From: Trinickia diaoshuihuensis
Lineage (GTDB): Bacteria; Pseudomonadota; Gammaproteobacteria; Burkholderiales; Burkholderiaceae
NCBI RefSeq assembly: GCF_003390925.1
Contig: NZ_QUBS01000080.1
Coordinates: 53,755-117,754 of the forward strand
Length of the DNA stretch: 64,000 bases
Direction: 5' to 3'
The first letter of the stretch is position 1; the number at the start of each line of letters is the position of its first letter. This document shows, in pieces, positions 1-8,978 of the stretch. Both the position numbers and the translations under genes were made by a program. The notes below the pieces were generated by a model, which was not told the DNA's origin, did not search any database, and was given only the letters and a program-made list of their open reading frames with translations.

Positions 1-458
1 GTTGGATGGATTTGCATCGGCAAACGGGCCGCGCCCCCGTCTATTTCTACTTGTTCACGCATCGCCGCCCGCCGGCCGTCGCGGGCTATGACGACTCAGC
101 ACCCGCTACCGGCGCGCCACACCGGTCGGAAATCGTCTATGCGTTGAGCACGCTCGACGAGGACCGTCGCTACCCGTGGAGGAAGGACGATCGCACCGTC
201 GCGCGGATCTTCTCGGGATACATCGAGCAGTTCGTGAAAACAGGCAACCCGAACGGCCGCTACGACAGGCAGTCGAACTTCACGAAGATCGGGCGCGTGC
301 CGGACCTGCAAGCGGCGCCCGATTGGCCCGCCGCGCGGCTCGGCCGCGACGGGATCGTGCGGCAAGTGATTGCGCTGGACACGCACACGATCGAGGATCC
401 GAGCGCCGAACGCCAAGCACTCGTCGAGCGGGTCATGAGTAGCCGCGGCGGGAAGTAA
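1..458 (+). CDS. Carboxylesterase type B, C-terminal part (cut by window start)
   Basis: The reading frame is open from the first base and stops at 456-458, so this is the 3' end of a gene that begins outside the window. The pattern GAPHRSEIVYAL followed by a region ending FVKTGNPNG and a tryptophan-containing tail is typical of the C-terminal third of type B carboxylesterases (para-nitrobenzyl esterase/cholinesterase family). The His of GAPH is the expected catalytic histidine. The nucleophile serine and acid lie upstream and cannot be seen. Substrate unknown. It converges with the beta-propeller gene on the other strand, with one base between the two stop codons. Confidence 0.8.
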   Translation, partial: WMDLHRQTGRAPVYFYLFTHRRPPAVAGYDDSAPATGAPHRSEIVYALSTLDEDRRYPWRKDDRTVARIFSGYIEQFVKTGNPNGRYDRQSNFTKIGRVPDLQAAPDWPAARLGRDGIVRQVIALDTHTIEDPSAERQALVERVMSSRGGK

Positions 459-459
459 G

Positions 460-1152
460 TCAGGCCCCTTCGCCGGGGGCATCGACGGCGGCCGCCCCGC
501 CGCTCTCGGCCTTGGCACGGCGCGCGGGGCGGCGCACGGTTCTGAGCTTCGCGCTCGTGCCGCCGCCGCAGAAAAAGCGATCGCCCCCGTCCGATTCGAG
601 CCCCGACACGATCATCCCATCGGGCATCGCAAGCGCCTCGATCACCTCGCCCGATTGCGGATCGACATGCCGGATTTCGCTGCGCTCGTCTTCCCAGGTG
701 CCGTGCCACAGTTCACCGTCCACCCACGTGACGCCCGTCACGAACCGGTTCGATTCGATCGTGCGCAATACGGCGCCCGTCTCGGGATCGATTTGGTGAA
801 TCTTGCGCGCCTTGTACTGCGCGATCCAAAGCCGCCCCTCCGCCCATGCGAGCCCCGAATGACCGCCGCCCGGCGGCGCTTCGATCGTCGCGAGTACTTG
901 CCCCGTGGCGGGGTCGAGCTTGCGGATGACATCGCCGGCCAATTGAAACAGATGCTTGCCGTCGAAGGCGGTGCCCGCCGATGCGGGTACGTCGAACGTG
1001 CGCCGCAGTTGCCCGCTCGCGGGATCGAGGGCACACAGCTTGTCGCCGGCGGCGAACCAGACCCGGCTACCGTCGTAGGTCACGCCCGCCACGTTGTCCA
1101 CGCCCGGCAACGGCCCGTACTCATGCAAGATTTCGGCATTCGATCGTTTCAT
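460..1152 (-). CDS. YncE-like beta-propeller protein
   Basis: About 230 residues made of repeated short blade-like units (for example VWFAAGDKLCALDPASGQL, HLFQLAGDVIRKLDPATGQV, RKIHQIDPETGAV), each ending in a D-P-x-T/S-G-x turn. This is the pattern of YVTN/SMP-30-like propellers. There is no signal peptide. The ATG at 1152 is preferred over the one at 1161 because an AGGA lies about 8 nt upstream of it. It starts just downstream of the stop of the winged-helix regulator gene, so the two are probably co-transcribed. No catalytic residues can be assigned and the function is unknown. Confidence 0.7.
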   Translation of the reverse strand: MKRSNAEILHEYGPLPGVDNVAGVTYDGSRVWFAAGDKLCALDPASGQLRRTFDVPASAGTAFDGKHLFQLAGDVIRKLDPATGQVLATIEAPPGGGHSGLAWAEGRLWIAQYKARKIHQIDPETGAVLRTIESNRFVTGVTWVDGELWHGTWEDERSEIRHVDPQSGEVIEALAMPDGMIVSGLESDGGDRFFCGGGTSAKLRTVRRPARRAKAESGGAAAVDAPGEGA

Positions 1153-1162
1153 GGCGCTCATC

Positions 1163-2383
1163 CTATTCGTTTGCCCACGGCGTGGGGAGTAACAAAGCCG
1201 TCGCGAATCCGATGACGCTCGGGAGCATCCAACGGCGCGCACGCCCCGCTCCGACCGATTGGATCTTGCCGGAGCCGGCCAGCGCGTCGAGGGCTCGCTG
1301 CACCGAACGCTGACTCGCGCCCAACGCCAGCGCCAGCGCGGAACTCGACCACGACTCACCGTCGCCGAGCAGCGCGAGCACAGCCGCATGTTTCTCGTCC
1401 ACGGGCCTCGCCAATACGACGACCTCCGAGGCGAGCGTCGGCATCAGCGCGAAGCCGCGCTTGGTGGCCGTGACATCGGCCACCGGCCGCAGCAACGCGC
1501 GCAAGCGGCCGATCTCGACGCGCAGCCGCGCGCGGTGCGACTCGTCGATCGCCTTGGCGCGGAAGGCCCTCGCGATCAACGCCTCTCTGGGCACGTCCTC
1601 GGGCCACGCCTGCGCGAGTTCGCACACCAGCGAGAACAATACGGGACGGGAGGTGAGCGAAATATTCGTGTCCGCCACGCGAACCGCGTAACGGCATGCA
1701 TCGACGATCAAGCGACGCGGCGAGGCGAGCGCCTGCGCTTGCTCCAGCGTAACGGGCCGCGTCCGGCCCTGCGCGATCAAGCGCGCTGCCGGCGCGCTCA
1801 GCGCGAGCGCCGCGCGTTCGACCTCGGCGATCAGCGCGTCGATGCCCGATTCGCGCGCGGCTTGTTCGGCTCGCCGCAGCGCATCGCGTGCCTGTGCGGC
1901 GTGCAGCCGTCGCAGCGCAATGCCTGCCGCGACGAGTGCGCGCGATGCCCGCAACGCTGCCGGCAATGCGCGCGCCGAATCGGCTTCCAGCACGCGTTCG
2001 GCTTCGTCGGGCAGCCCCGTCAACAAAAGACAGCGCGCCTCGAGGCAACGCGCGTGCGCGGCATTGATCCGATCGCCGTGCGCCTCGAGCGCCGCATGCG
2101 CCGCGCCGAGCGACTTGCGCGGGCCGCTCAGATCGCGCGCGGCGAGCGCCACCTCGGCTTCGGCCACCACGCAGCGCGCACGAGCCAGCGGCGCCTTGCC
2201 GCCGAAGGCGCGCGCCGCGGTGCGCAGCAATACCTTCGCGCGCGCAAGCTCGCCCAGTTGGGCCATGGCGATACCGCGCAGCGCCAGTGCGGGGGCGTCG
2301 TCGCGCAGTGCGACGCGGTTCAGGGCGCCGAGCGCGTCGCCCGTCGCGAGGGCACGCGCGGCGGCGGCAATCAGGGCGTCCAT
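1163..2383 (-). CDS. Winged-helix transcriptional regulator with helical-repeat N-terminus
   Basis: 406 residues. The N-terminal half is alanine-rich and helical (repeating ARxLLxxAxRA units), like a TPR-type array. The middle has a possible winged-helix region (ALIARAFRAKAIDESHRARLRVEIGRLRALL), and the C-terminus reads SSALALALGASQRSVQRALDALAGSGKI, a helix-turn-helix followed by the wing-like GAGRARRWML. I infer a DNA-binding regulator; no effector domain is recognisable. The adjoining beta-propeller gene downstream is a plausible co-transcribed partner. The family is not identified further. Confidence 0.6.
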   Translation of the reverse strand: MDALIAAAARALATGDALGALNRVALRDDAPALALRGIAMAQLGELARAKVLLRTAARAFGGKAPLARARCVVAEAEVALAARDLSGPRKSLGAAHAALEAHGDRINAAHARCLEARCLLLTGLPDEAERVLEADSARALPAALRASRALVAAGIALRRLHAAQARDALRRAEQAARESGIDALIAEVERAALALSAPAARLIAQGRTRPVTLEQAQALASPRRLIVDACRYAVRVADTNISLTSRPVLFSLVCELAQAWPEDVPREALIARAFRAKAIDESHRARLRVEIGRLRALLRPVADVTATKRGFALMPTLASEVVVLARPVDEKHAAVLALLGDGESWSSSALALALGASQRSVQRALDALAGSGKIQSVGAGRARRWMLPSVIGFATALLLPTPWANE

Positions 2384-2537
2384 GCGAATCCCGCCATACT
2401 TGTCACTCCCCCCGGATGGGTGCCGGTCACTAATCTAGCACGTGCCGTCTCGAGAGAAGTTCACGTCTTGCCGGCGCCATGGCTGCCCTGCCTCGCTCGC
2501 TGCGCGGCCGCCCGACACTCATTCGAAGGAGAAAACG

Positions 2538-3302
2538 ATGACGACCCATGCGATAGGCACGCGCGAAGCGTGGCTGGCCGCACGGCTTCAGTTGCTCGAA
2601 GCCGAAAAAGCGCTGACTCGGCGCAGCGACGAACTCGCCCGGCAGCGCCAAGCGCTGCCCTGGGTGCCGGTGGACAAGACTTACCGGTTCGAAACGGAGC
2701 ACGGCCCGGCCTCGCTGGCCGACCTATTCGAGGGACGCTCGCAACTGCTCGTTTATCACTTCATGTTCGGCCCCGACTACAAAGCCGGCTGCCCGTCGTG
2801 TTCCTCGATCGCCGACGCGCTCGACGGTTTCGCGGTCCATCTCGCGCAGCACGACGTCACGTTGACCGCTGTTTCGCGCGCCTCGCTCGACAAGCTGCAA
2901 GCCTACAAGCGGCGCATGGGGTGGACGTTTCCGTGGGCCAGTTCCGGAGACAACGATTTCAACTTCGATTTCAACGTCTCGTTCACGCAGATGCAGCAGC
3001 GCGACGGCGAAGTCGAATACAACTACGTGCGTGGCCGCCATGCGATGGACGCCGACCCGGCGCCCGCCCCCGTCGAACAATTCGCGCAAAGCTGCGGGAC
3101 CGATACGAAGACCTACGCGAGAGACCGGCCCGGCATGAGCGCGTTCGTGCTCGAGGACGGCACGGTCTATCACACGTATTCGACCTATGCCCGCGGGCTC
3201 GACGCGTTATGGGGCATGTACCAGTGGCTCGACCGCGCGCCGCTTGGCCGTAACGAGACCGGCGTCTGGTGGAAGCGGCACGATGAGTACGCGCATCGGT
3301 GA
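2538..3302 (+). CDS. DUF899 (thioredoxin-fold) family protein
   Basis: 254 residues starting at an ATG preceded by GAAGGAG. The sequence matches the DUF899 family: an N-terminal amphipathic helix (WLAARLQLLEAEKALTRRSD), PWVPVDKTYRFET, then VYHFMFGPDYKAGCPSCSS, a thioredoxin-like CxxC (CPSC), followed by SRASLDKLQAYKRRMGW and the FNFDFNVSF segment. The exact reaction of the family is not established; a thiol-dependent redox role is likely from the fold. The last 20 bases overlap the start of a small membrane protein gene, suggesting coupled translation. Confidence 0.8.
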   Translation: MTTHAIGTREAWLAARLQLLEAEKALTRRSDELARQRQALPWVPVDKTYRFETEHGPASLADLFEGRSQLLVYHFMFGPDYKAGCPSCSSIADALDGFAVHLAQHDVTLTAVSRASLDKLQAYKRRMGWTFPWASSGDNDFNFDFNVSFTQMQQRDGEVEYNYVRGRHAMDADPAPAPVEQFAQSCGTDTKTYARDRPGMSAFVLEDGTVYHTYSTYARGLDALWGMYQWLDRAPLGRNETGVWWKRHDEYAHR

Positions 3303-3516
3303 GTTCGGCGCGCCGGCCCGTGCGAGGTTCGACGCGGCTCTTGGCTTTGCATGGGGCCTGTCGGTTGCCGCCACCCTCTGGGTGTGCCGCTCGATGCCGG
3401 CGATGGGCGAGAGTCCGATGCCCGGTGGATGGTCGATGTCGGCGGCATGGATGCCGATGCTGCTGGCGACGGGGGTATTCATGATCGTGCGTGTCGCGGC
3501 GAAGGCGCTTGCCTAG
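3283..3516 (+). CDS. Small membrane protein, possible truncated DUF2182-like protein
   Basis: 77 residues with two hydrophobic segments (about 17-32 and 54-73) separated by a Met/Gly/Pro-rich loop (CRSMPAMGESPMPGGWSMSAAWMPM). The Met-rich GGWSMSAAWMPM stretch recalls DUF2182 predicted metal-binding membrane proteins, but those are several times longer, so this is either a remnant or a short relative. The ATG overlaps the end of the DUF899 gene by 20 bases. No function can be assigned. Confidence 0.5.
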   Translation: MSTRIGEFGAPARARFDAALGFAWGLSVAATLWVCRSMPAMGESPMPGGWSMSAAWMPMLLATGVFMIVRVAAKALA

Positions 3517-3521
3517 GTCCG

Positions 3522-4094
3522 TCACTCGGCGAACGGCAGCGGCGCATCGCCATCGACTCGCATCCCGAACACGTTGAGCGTCATCGAGACCAAAGCGTAA
3601 TAGCCGAGCAGGCCCACGAGGTTGACCGTCGTTTCATGGCCGAAGCGCTGCACGGCTTTGTCGAATGTCGTATCCGTCACGCGCTTCGCGTCGTACAACT
3701 CTGTCGCGAAGTCGTAAATCAAGGCGTCGTCCGCATCCGCGAAATCGGGGCGCCGCCCCTCGAGCAACGCCTTCGCGACATCGGACGGCAGCCCCGCCTC
3801 GAGGGCGATCGGATAGTGGATCTGCCATTCTGCCTGCGCGCGCCACTGGGCCGCCGTCACCAAGATCGCAAGCTCGGAAAGGCGTAACGGCAGACCGGTT
3901 TGATAGCGGCAAAACGCGCCGAGCCGCTGCGCCCTCTCGGCGAGTTCGGGACTCGCGATCCAGGCGAGAAACGGACCGGCAAGATTGCCGCGCGGCCCCG
4001 ACAAGATCTCGTCCAATACGGCCAATTGAGCGGGCGTGGCCGCCGCCCGATCGAATGGCGGCAAGCGGCCGGCCTCGGTTCCTTTCGTGTTCAT
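3522..4094 (-). CDS. Carboxymuconolactone decarboxylase-family protein
   Basis: 190 residues. LGAFCRYQTGLPLRLSELAILVTAAQWRAQAEWQIH is the CMD/AhpD-like core helix pair, but the CxxC of peroxidase AhpD is absent (a single Cys sits just before it), so a peroxidase role is unlikely. ATG at 4094 with GGAG upstream. It lies 41 bases downstream of the class-III aminotransferase gene on the same strand and may be co-transcribed. Substrate unknown; members act on lactones or in peroxide defence. Confidence 0.75.
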   Translation of the reverse strand: MNTKGTEAGRLPPFDRAAATPAQLAVLDEILSGPRGNLAGPFLAWIASPELAERAQRLGAFCRYQTGLPLRLSELAILVTAAQWRAQAEWQIHYPIALEAGLPSDVAKALLEGRRPDFADADDALIYDFATELYDAKRVTDTTFDKAVQRFGHETTVNLVGLLGYYALVSMTLNVFGMRVDGDAPLPFAE

Positions 4095-4135
4095 CGCATC
4101 TCCGTCGTTCGTACTAGAGGGCCCCAAAGCGCGAA

Positions 4136-5482
4136 TCACCTTGGCGCCACCGCACCGGCTTCTGTCAGCGCCGCACCGACAGCATCGCACAAGCGCTCGG
4201 CGATACGCTCGATATCGCCGGCGGTACAAATGAACGGCGGCGCGAGGAGGACGTGGTCGCCGCGCGTGCCGTCGATCGTTCCGCCCATCGGGTACACCAT
4301 CAAGCCACGTGCCATCGCTTGCTGCTTGATGAGCGCATTGAGCTTGCATCGTGGGTCGAACGGCGCTTTGCTCTCGCGCTCCAGCACGAATTCGACGCCG
4401 ACGAACAGACCCCGGCCGCGAATGTCGCCGACATGCGGATGCTGCGCGAACCGTTCGCGCAATATCGCGCGCAATTGCTCGCCGCGGGTCTTCACGTTCG
4501 CGAGCAAATCGTCCTCCTCGATCACGCGCTGCACTTCGAGCGCGGCGGCGCAGGCCGTCGCATGTCCCATGTAAGTATGGCCGTGCTGGAAAAAACCCGA
4601 ACCGCGCACGATGGCGTCGTAGACTCGGTCGCCGACGAGCATTGCGCCGATCGGCTGATAGCCGGCGCCGAGGCCCTTGGCGATCGTCATCAAATCGGGG
4701 GAGACGCCCTCTTCCTCGCACGCATAGAGGTAGCCGGTGCGCCCCATTCCGCACATCACTTCATCGAGAATCAAGAGCACGCCGTACTTGTCGCAAACCT
4801 CGCGGATCTTGCGGAAGTATCCGGCCACGGGCGGCACCGCGCCCGCGGTTGCACCGACCACCGTCTCGGCCACGAAACCGGCGACAGTATCCGGGCCGAG
4901 TTCGAGGATCGTGCGTTCGAGTTCGTCCGCCAATCGCTGAGCGTAGGCTGCCTCCGATTCGCCGCTCGCTTGATTGCGGTACGCATAACAGGGGCTGACG
5001 TGATGCGCTTCGATCAGCAGCGGCAGGAACGGTTCGCGCCGCCAAGCGTTGCCGCCGATCGCAAGCGCGCCGAGCGTATTGCCGTGATAGCTCTGGCGCC
5101 GCGCGATGAAACGCTTGCGCGCGGGCTGGCCTACTTCCACGAAATACTGGCGCGCGAGCTTCAGCGAGGCCTCGATCGCCTCCGAGCCGCCCGAAACGAA
5201 GTACACATGCCCGACACCAGGCGGCGCCTTCGACACGAGCCGCTCGGCCAATGCTTCCGCGGCCTCGGTCGTGAAAAACGACGTGTGCGCGTAGGCCAGT
5301 TGGCGGGCCTGCTTCTCGATGGCGTCGATCACGCGCCGGTGGCTATGGCCGAGACACGAGACGGCGGCGCCGCCGCTCGCGTCGATATAGCGCTTGCCCG
5401 TGGAGTCGACGATCTCGATGCCGTCTCCGGCCACGGCGATGGGCAACGGCTTGTTCGGCATCCGATGGAAAACATAGGACAT
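4136..5482 (-). CDS. Class-III PLP-dependent aminotransferase
   Basis: 448 residues. Fold-type I, class III signature: SGGSEAIEASLKLARQ for the phosphate cup, LLILDEVMCGMGRTG with Asp240-Glu241 contacting the pyridine ring, and TIAKGLGAGYQPIGA with Lys269 as the PLP lysine. The family moves amino groups between an omega-amine or amino acid and pyruvate or 2-oxoglutarate; the substrate is not readable here. The start at 5482 has GGAGTG upstream. The gene follows argC on the same strand, separated by an AT-rich 85-bp gap holding a perfect palindrome, so it likely has its own regulated promoter. Confidence 0.85.
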   Translation of the reverse strand: MSYVFHRMPNKPLPIAVAGDGIEIVDSTGKRYIDASGGAAVSCLGHSHRRVIDAIEKQARQLAYAHTSFFTTEAAEALAERLVSKAPPGVGHVYFVSGGSEAIEASLKLARQYFVEVGQPARKRFIARRQSYHGNTLGALAIGGNAWRREPFLPLLIEAHHVSPCYAYRNQASGESEAAYAQRLADELERTILELGPDTVAGFVAETVVGATAGAVPPVAGYFRKIREVCDKYGVLLILDEVMCGMGRTGYLYACEEEGVSPDLMTIAKGLGAGYQPIGAMLVGDRVYDAIVRGSGFFQHGHTYMGHATACAAALEVQRVIEEDDLLANVKTRGEQLRAILRERFAQHPHVGDIRGRGLFVGVEFVLERESKAPFDPRCKLNALIKQQAMARGLMVYPMGGTIDGTRGDHVLLAPPFICTAGDIERIAERLCDAVGAALTEAGAVAPR

Positions 5483-5528
5483 GGGCACTCCGATTCCAAC
5501 AACATACAACGTTACAAACAATACTAAC

Positions 5529-5542
5529 ACAACATATGTTGT
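5529..5542. promoter_or_regulatory. Perfect palindrome ACAACATATGTTGT (operator candidate)
   Basis: A perfect 14-bp inverted repeat in the AT-rich gap upstream of the aminotransferase gene. The half-element ACAACAT recurs at about 5501-5507. Its composition contrasts strongly with the surrounding high-GC sequence. It is probably the binding site of a repressor or activator controlling the aminotransferase; the protein is not identified. Confidence 0.55.
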
Positions 5543-5567
5543 TATAAGATGCGCGCCCACGTCGCAT

Positions 5568-6494
5568 CTACGCACCAAGCATCAAATCGAGATTCTGCAC
5601 GGCTGCGCCGGAGGCGCCTTTGCCGAGGTTGTCGAATACGGCCGACAGCAGTACCTGCCCCCGGTCCGCATTGACGAACACGCCCAACCGCAAGTCGTTC
5701 GTCCCGTTCAACGCTTGCGGATCGAGATGCGTTGCGGCACGGGCATCGGCGAGCGGCATCACCTGCACGTGCCGCGCGCCCGCATAGCGCTCGGTCAGAC
5801 ACGCATGCAACCGTTCGCCGCCGGTGCCGGCCGGGAGCAAGCGCAACGCAATGGGGATCGTCAACACGATGCCTTGCCTGAATGCGCCGTAGGCGGGAAC
5901 GAAGAATGGACGATGCGCCAAGCCCGCGTGCAACTCGATCTCGGGCGTGTGCTTATGTTCGAGCGCCAGTCCATACACCTTGAACGGCGCGGCGTGCGAC
6001 GCCTCGCCCGACTCGTATTCGTCGATCGCGGCCCGCCCGCCGCCCGAATAGCCCGAGACCGCATGGATCGCAACCGGATAGTCGCGCGGCAGCAGACCTG
6101 CCTCGATCAGCGGACGCAGCAGCGCGATCGCGCCAGTCGGATAGCAACCCGGGTTCGTCACTCGCTCGGCGCGCGCGATACGTTGCGCTTGCCCCTCGTC
6201 CAGTTCAGGTAATCCGTAGACCCATTGCGGCTGCGTGCGATGGGCCGAGCTTGCATCGATCACCCGCACCTCGGGGCGACGGATAGCGGCCACCGCTTCG
6301 CGCGCGGCGGCATCGGGCAGACACAATATGGCGATGTCGCAATCGTTGATGGCCTCGCCTCGGCGTTGCAGGTCCTTGCGCTCGGCGCTGGGCAGCGTGA
6401 CCAGACGAAGGTCCGTTCTGCCGCGTAGGCGCTCGTGAATCTGCAACCCGGTCGTGCCCTGGTCGCCATCGATGAAAACGGTCGGAACATGCAT
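5568..6494 (-). CDS. argC: N-acetyl-gamma-glutamyl-phosphate reductase, short type
   Basis: 308 residues, the length of type-2 ArgC. N-terminal Rossmann motif [14 protein letters not shown], then VIDASSAHR, and [16 protein letters not shown] with Cys117 as catalytic nucleophile, and [11 protein letters not shown]. The enzyme reduces N-acetylglutamyl phosphate to the semialdehyde in arginine synthesis. A strong GAAGGAGGG precedes the ATG at 6494. No other arginine genes are nearby; instead a LysR gene is divergent and an aminotransferase is downstream, so it may serve a side pathway or be a second copy. Confidence 0.88.
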   Translation of the reverse strand: MHVPTVFIDGDQGTTGLQIHERLRGRTDLRLVTLPSAERKDLQRRGEAINDCDIAILCLPDAAAREAVAAIRRPEVRVIDASSAHRTQPQWVYGLPELDEGQAQRIARAERVTNPGCYPTGAIALLRPLIEAGLLPRDYPVAIHAVSGYSGGGRAAIDEYESGEASHAAPFKVYGLALEHKHTPEIELHAGLAHRPFFVPAYGAFRQGIVLTIPIALRLLPAGTGGERLHACLTERYAGARHVQVMPLADARAATHLDPQALNGTNDLRLGVFVNADRGQVLLSAVFDNLGKGASGAAVQNLDLMLGA

Positions 6495-6560
6495 GCGATC
6501 GCCCTCCTTCGGTGCGGTTTTCGAAAATGGAGACCGTATCGTGCGCCCAGCACCTCACCT

Positions 6561-6579
6561 ATGAAAAGTTGAATTTCAT
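6561..6579. promoter_or_regulatory. LysR-type operator candidate ATGAAA-N7-TTTCAT
   Basis: Interrupted dyad in the 135-bp gap between divergent argC and the lysR gene. Size and placement fit a LysR-family recognition site (T-N11-A type) and the region is AT-rich, as expected for overlapping divergent promoters. Confidence 0.45.
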
Positions 6580-6629
6580 AACGATGTAATTCATGATTTC
6601 TGAATCACCGATATTCATGGAGACCGCCG

Positions 6630-7514
6630 ATGCGCGAGATCAGCTTGGACCGTTTGCGCACGCTCGTGGCGATCGCGGACCACGGCTCGTTCGCAGGCGC
6701 CGCGCAAGTGCTCCATCTCGCGCCGCCGACGGTCAGCCTACACATCGCCGAACTCGAAAGCCGAATCGGCGCACCGCTGCTTTCACGCAAGCGCGGCAAC
6801 GTTCGCCCGTCGCCGATCGGGGACGTGCTCGTCGAGCGCGCGCGGCGTCTGCTGGCCGAGGTCGAATCGACACTCGACGATGTCAGCCGGCAAGTGCAGG
6901 GCCTCGCGGGCCGCGTCCGCCTCGGTGCATCGACGGGCGCAATCGCGCATCTACTGCCGCAAGCGATCGCGCAACTGCGCGAACATCACCCCGATATCGA
7001 CGTCCAGATCGCCGTGCTGACCTCGCAAGAAACGCTGGCGCGCCTCGCTCAGGGCACGCTCGATGTCGGCATCGTCGCCTTGCCGCAATCGACAGCGGCG
7101 GGGCTCGCGATACGGCCTTGGCGGCGCGATCCCGTCATGGCATTCCTGCCGGCCGATTGGAATCCGCCCGCGCGCGTCACGCCCGCTTGGCTCGCCGCAC
7201 AGCCGCTGATTCTGAACGACGCGAACACGCGGCTTTCGCGGCAGACGTCGGAATGGTTCGCGCTCGGCGGCTATCGGCCGGCCGCGCGGATCGAGTTGAA
7301 CTACAACGATGCGATCAAAAGTCTCGTGGCCGCAGGGTACGGCGCGACGCTGCTGCCGCACGAGGCCGGGGCCGCGCGCTCGGATCCTCGCATCGCCATG
7401 CGGCCGCTGCGTCCCGCGTTATGGCGCGAACTGGGCATCGCGCATCGAACCGGCAACGTCGAGCGCGCCACCGGGCACGTACTCGACGCACTGTGGGCGC
7501 TCAAGGCGCGCTAA
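6630..7514 (+). CDS. LysR-family transcriptional regulator
   Basis: 294 residues. The N-terminal winged helix reads SLDRLRTLVAIADHGSFAGAAQVLHLAPPTVSLHIAELESRIGAPLLSR (residues 5-53), followed by the linker helix and a periplasmic-binding-like effector domain (VRLGASTGAIAHLLPQAI onward). ATG at 6630 with GGAG upstream. Divergent from argC with a candidate operator between them, so it probably controls argC and/or itself. The ligand cannot be inferred. Confidence 0.88.
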   Translation: MREISLDRLRTLVAIADHGSFAGAAQVLHLAPPTVSLHIAELESRIGAPLLSRKRGNVRPSPIGDVLVERARRLLAEVESTLDDVSRQVQGLAGRVRLGASTGAIAHLLPQAIAQLREHHPDIDVQIAVLTSQETLARLAQGTLDVGIVALPQSTAAGLAIRPWRRDPVMAFLPADWNPPARVTPAWLAAQPLILNDANTRLSRQTSEWFALGGYRPAARIELNYNDAIKSLVAAGYGATLLPHEAGAARSDPRIAMRPLRPALWRELGIAHRTGNVERATGHVLDALWALKAR

Positions 7515-7537
7515 CACGCGATCTCGATCCCGAGCGT

Positions 7538-8671
7538 TTACCCGAAACTCACGTGATAGATAGGCGGCAGATGCGCCGAGATTTCCCGCCAGCTTTCGCC
7601 GGCGTCGTCGGATGCCCATAGCCCGCCCGTCGTCGAACCCATCGCGAGGCGGTTCCCCGTCGAATCGATGGCGAGCCCGTGGCGATAGACCAAATCGTAG
7701 GCAGGCGCCGGCGGCAGCCCCTCCGAGAACGCCTCGAACGTACGGCCCCCGTCGCGCGTGCGCGTAACGACGAACCGGCCGTCCACGGGAATGCGGCAGG
7801 CGTCTCTGACGGCGGGCACGAACCAGGCGGTATCGGGATCGCGCGGATGAACGGCCACCGCAAAACCGAAGTTAGACGGCTCGGCCTCGACGCGCGTCCA
7901 ACGTTCGCCGCCGTCGGTCGAGCGGAAAATCGCGCAATGATGTTGCGTCCAGAGCATATCGGGCGCGGCCAGGCACTGGACGACGCGATGAGGATCTTGC
8001 GCGTTTTCTTCCTCGCGCCGCTCGGGCGGCATGTAATCGGCTTGCATGCCTTTCGACGACGGACGCCATGTGCCGCCGCCGTCATGCGTTTGCCAGACGC
8101 CGCCCGACGACACCGCGATCGTCACGTGCCGGCTGTCGCGTGGATCGACCAGTACCGAATGGATGCCCGCATGGTCGTACCCGCCGCCGCCCCACTCGCG
8201 ACGCTCGGGGCGGTCCCATAACGCGCGGTTCAATGTCCATGTCGTCCCGCGGTCGTCCGAGCGAAACAGCCCGCCCGGAATCGTCCCCGCCCAGAGCGCG
8301 CCGGGTTCGTCATTCCCGCCGGGCTCGAGCGTCCAAATCTGCTCCAGCGACCATAACGGTTCGCTCGCCGCCGGGCTTTGCGAATCGGAAGGTTCGGCCG
8401 CCGCTTGCGCGTCAGGCTGCTGAGGGTACATGGGTGCCGCGCACGGCTCCCATTCGCCGGCGCCCGCGGGCAGACGATGCAGCTTGACGCCGAAGTGACC
8501 GAGATTGAGCGCGGCATAGAGGGTGCCGTCGCGCGGATCGGCAAGCGCCGAAGTGACAGGCTCGCCGATGAAGTGAAGCGCCGCTTGCCGCCAACGCCGA
8601 GGGTTCACATCGTCCCGCTCGAAGATGAATAGTCCTTTGCGGGTACCTACGATCAAGCGGTCGTCGTTCAC
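7538..8671 (-). CDS. BNR/sortilin-like beta-propeller (exo-alpha-sialidase-like fold)
   Basis: 377 residues with repeated S-x-D-x-G-x-T/S-W Asp-box units: RSDDRGTTW, QTHDGGGTW, RSTDGGERW, RTRDGGRTF, ASDDAGESW. This defines a BNR-repeat propeller. It lacks a signal peptide and the arginine triad of true sialidases is not evident, so enzymatic activity is uncertain. It sits 37 bases downstream of a MoaD/ThiS-like gene on the same strand, suggesting a two-gene operon. Confidence 0.8.
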   Translation of the reverse strand: MNDDRLIVGTRKGLFIFERDDVNPRRWRQAALHFIGEPVTSALADPRDGTLYAALNLGHFGVKLHRLPAGAGEWEPCAAPMYPQQPDAQAAAEPSDSQSPAASEPLWSLEQIWTLEPGGNDEPGALWAGTIPGGLFRSDDRGTTWTLNRALWDRPERREWGGGGYDHAGIHSVLVDPRDSRHVTIAVSSGGVWQTHDGGGTWRPSSKGMQADYMPPERREEENAQDPHRVVQCLAAPDMLWTQHHCAIFRSTDGGERWTRVEAEPSNFGFAVAVHPRDPDTAWFVPAVRDACRIPVDGRFVVTRTRDGGRTFEAFSEGLPPAPAYDLVYRHGLAIDSTGNRLAMGSTTGGLWASDDAGESWREISAHLPPIYHVSFG

Positions 8672-8708
8672 GCTATGTCTCCGTCTTTGTCGTCACGGGC
8701 CTGGCCCT

Positions 8709-8978
8709 TCAGCCCCCCGATAGTGCCTGCACCACATAAATACGCGAGTCAGTCTCCACCGGATCCGACAAACGGCGGCGATCGCGCAGGGGCCGGCCGT
8801 CGACGAATACCGACAAATGCCGGCGCAGCCCGCCCTGATCGTCCAGGATGTATCCGCGCAGACGCGGCTCGTCCGCGAAAACGATCGACAGCGCTTCGTC
8901 CACCGAGCGCGCGGCGACATCGCGCTCCGGCATCGCGATGTGCCGTTGAATCGAGGCCGCGAAAAACAAATGCGCCAT
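8709..8978 (-). CDS. MoaD/ThiS-family ubiquitin-like sulfur carrier
   Basis: 89 residues of beta-grasp type ending in ...VVQALSGG. The C-terminal Gly-Gly is the site where MoaD/ThiS proteins are adenylated and carry sulfur as thiocarboxylate. The family normally serves molybdopterin or thiamine synthesis, but there is no moaE, moeB or thi gene here; the partner is the adjacent BNR propeller. Function therefore open. Confidence 0.75.
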   Translation of the reverse strand: MAHLFFAASIQRHIAMPERDVAARSVDEALSIVFADEPRLRGYILDDQGGLRRHLSVFVDGRPLRDRRRLSDPVETDSRIYVVQALSGG

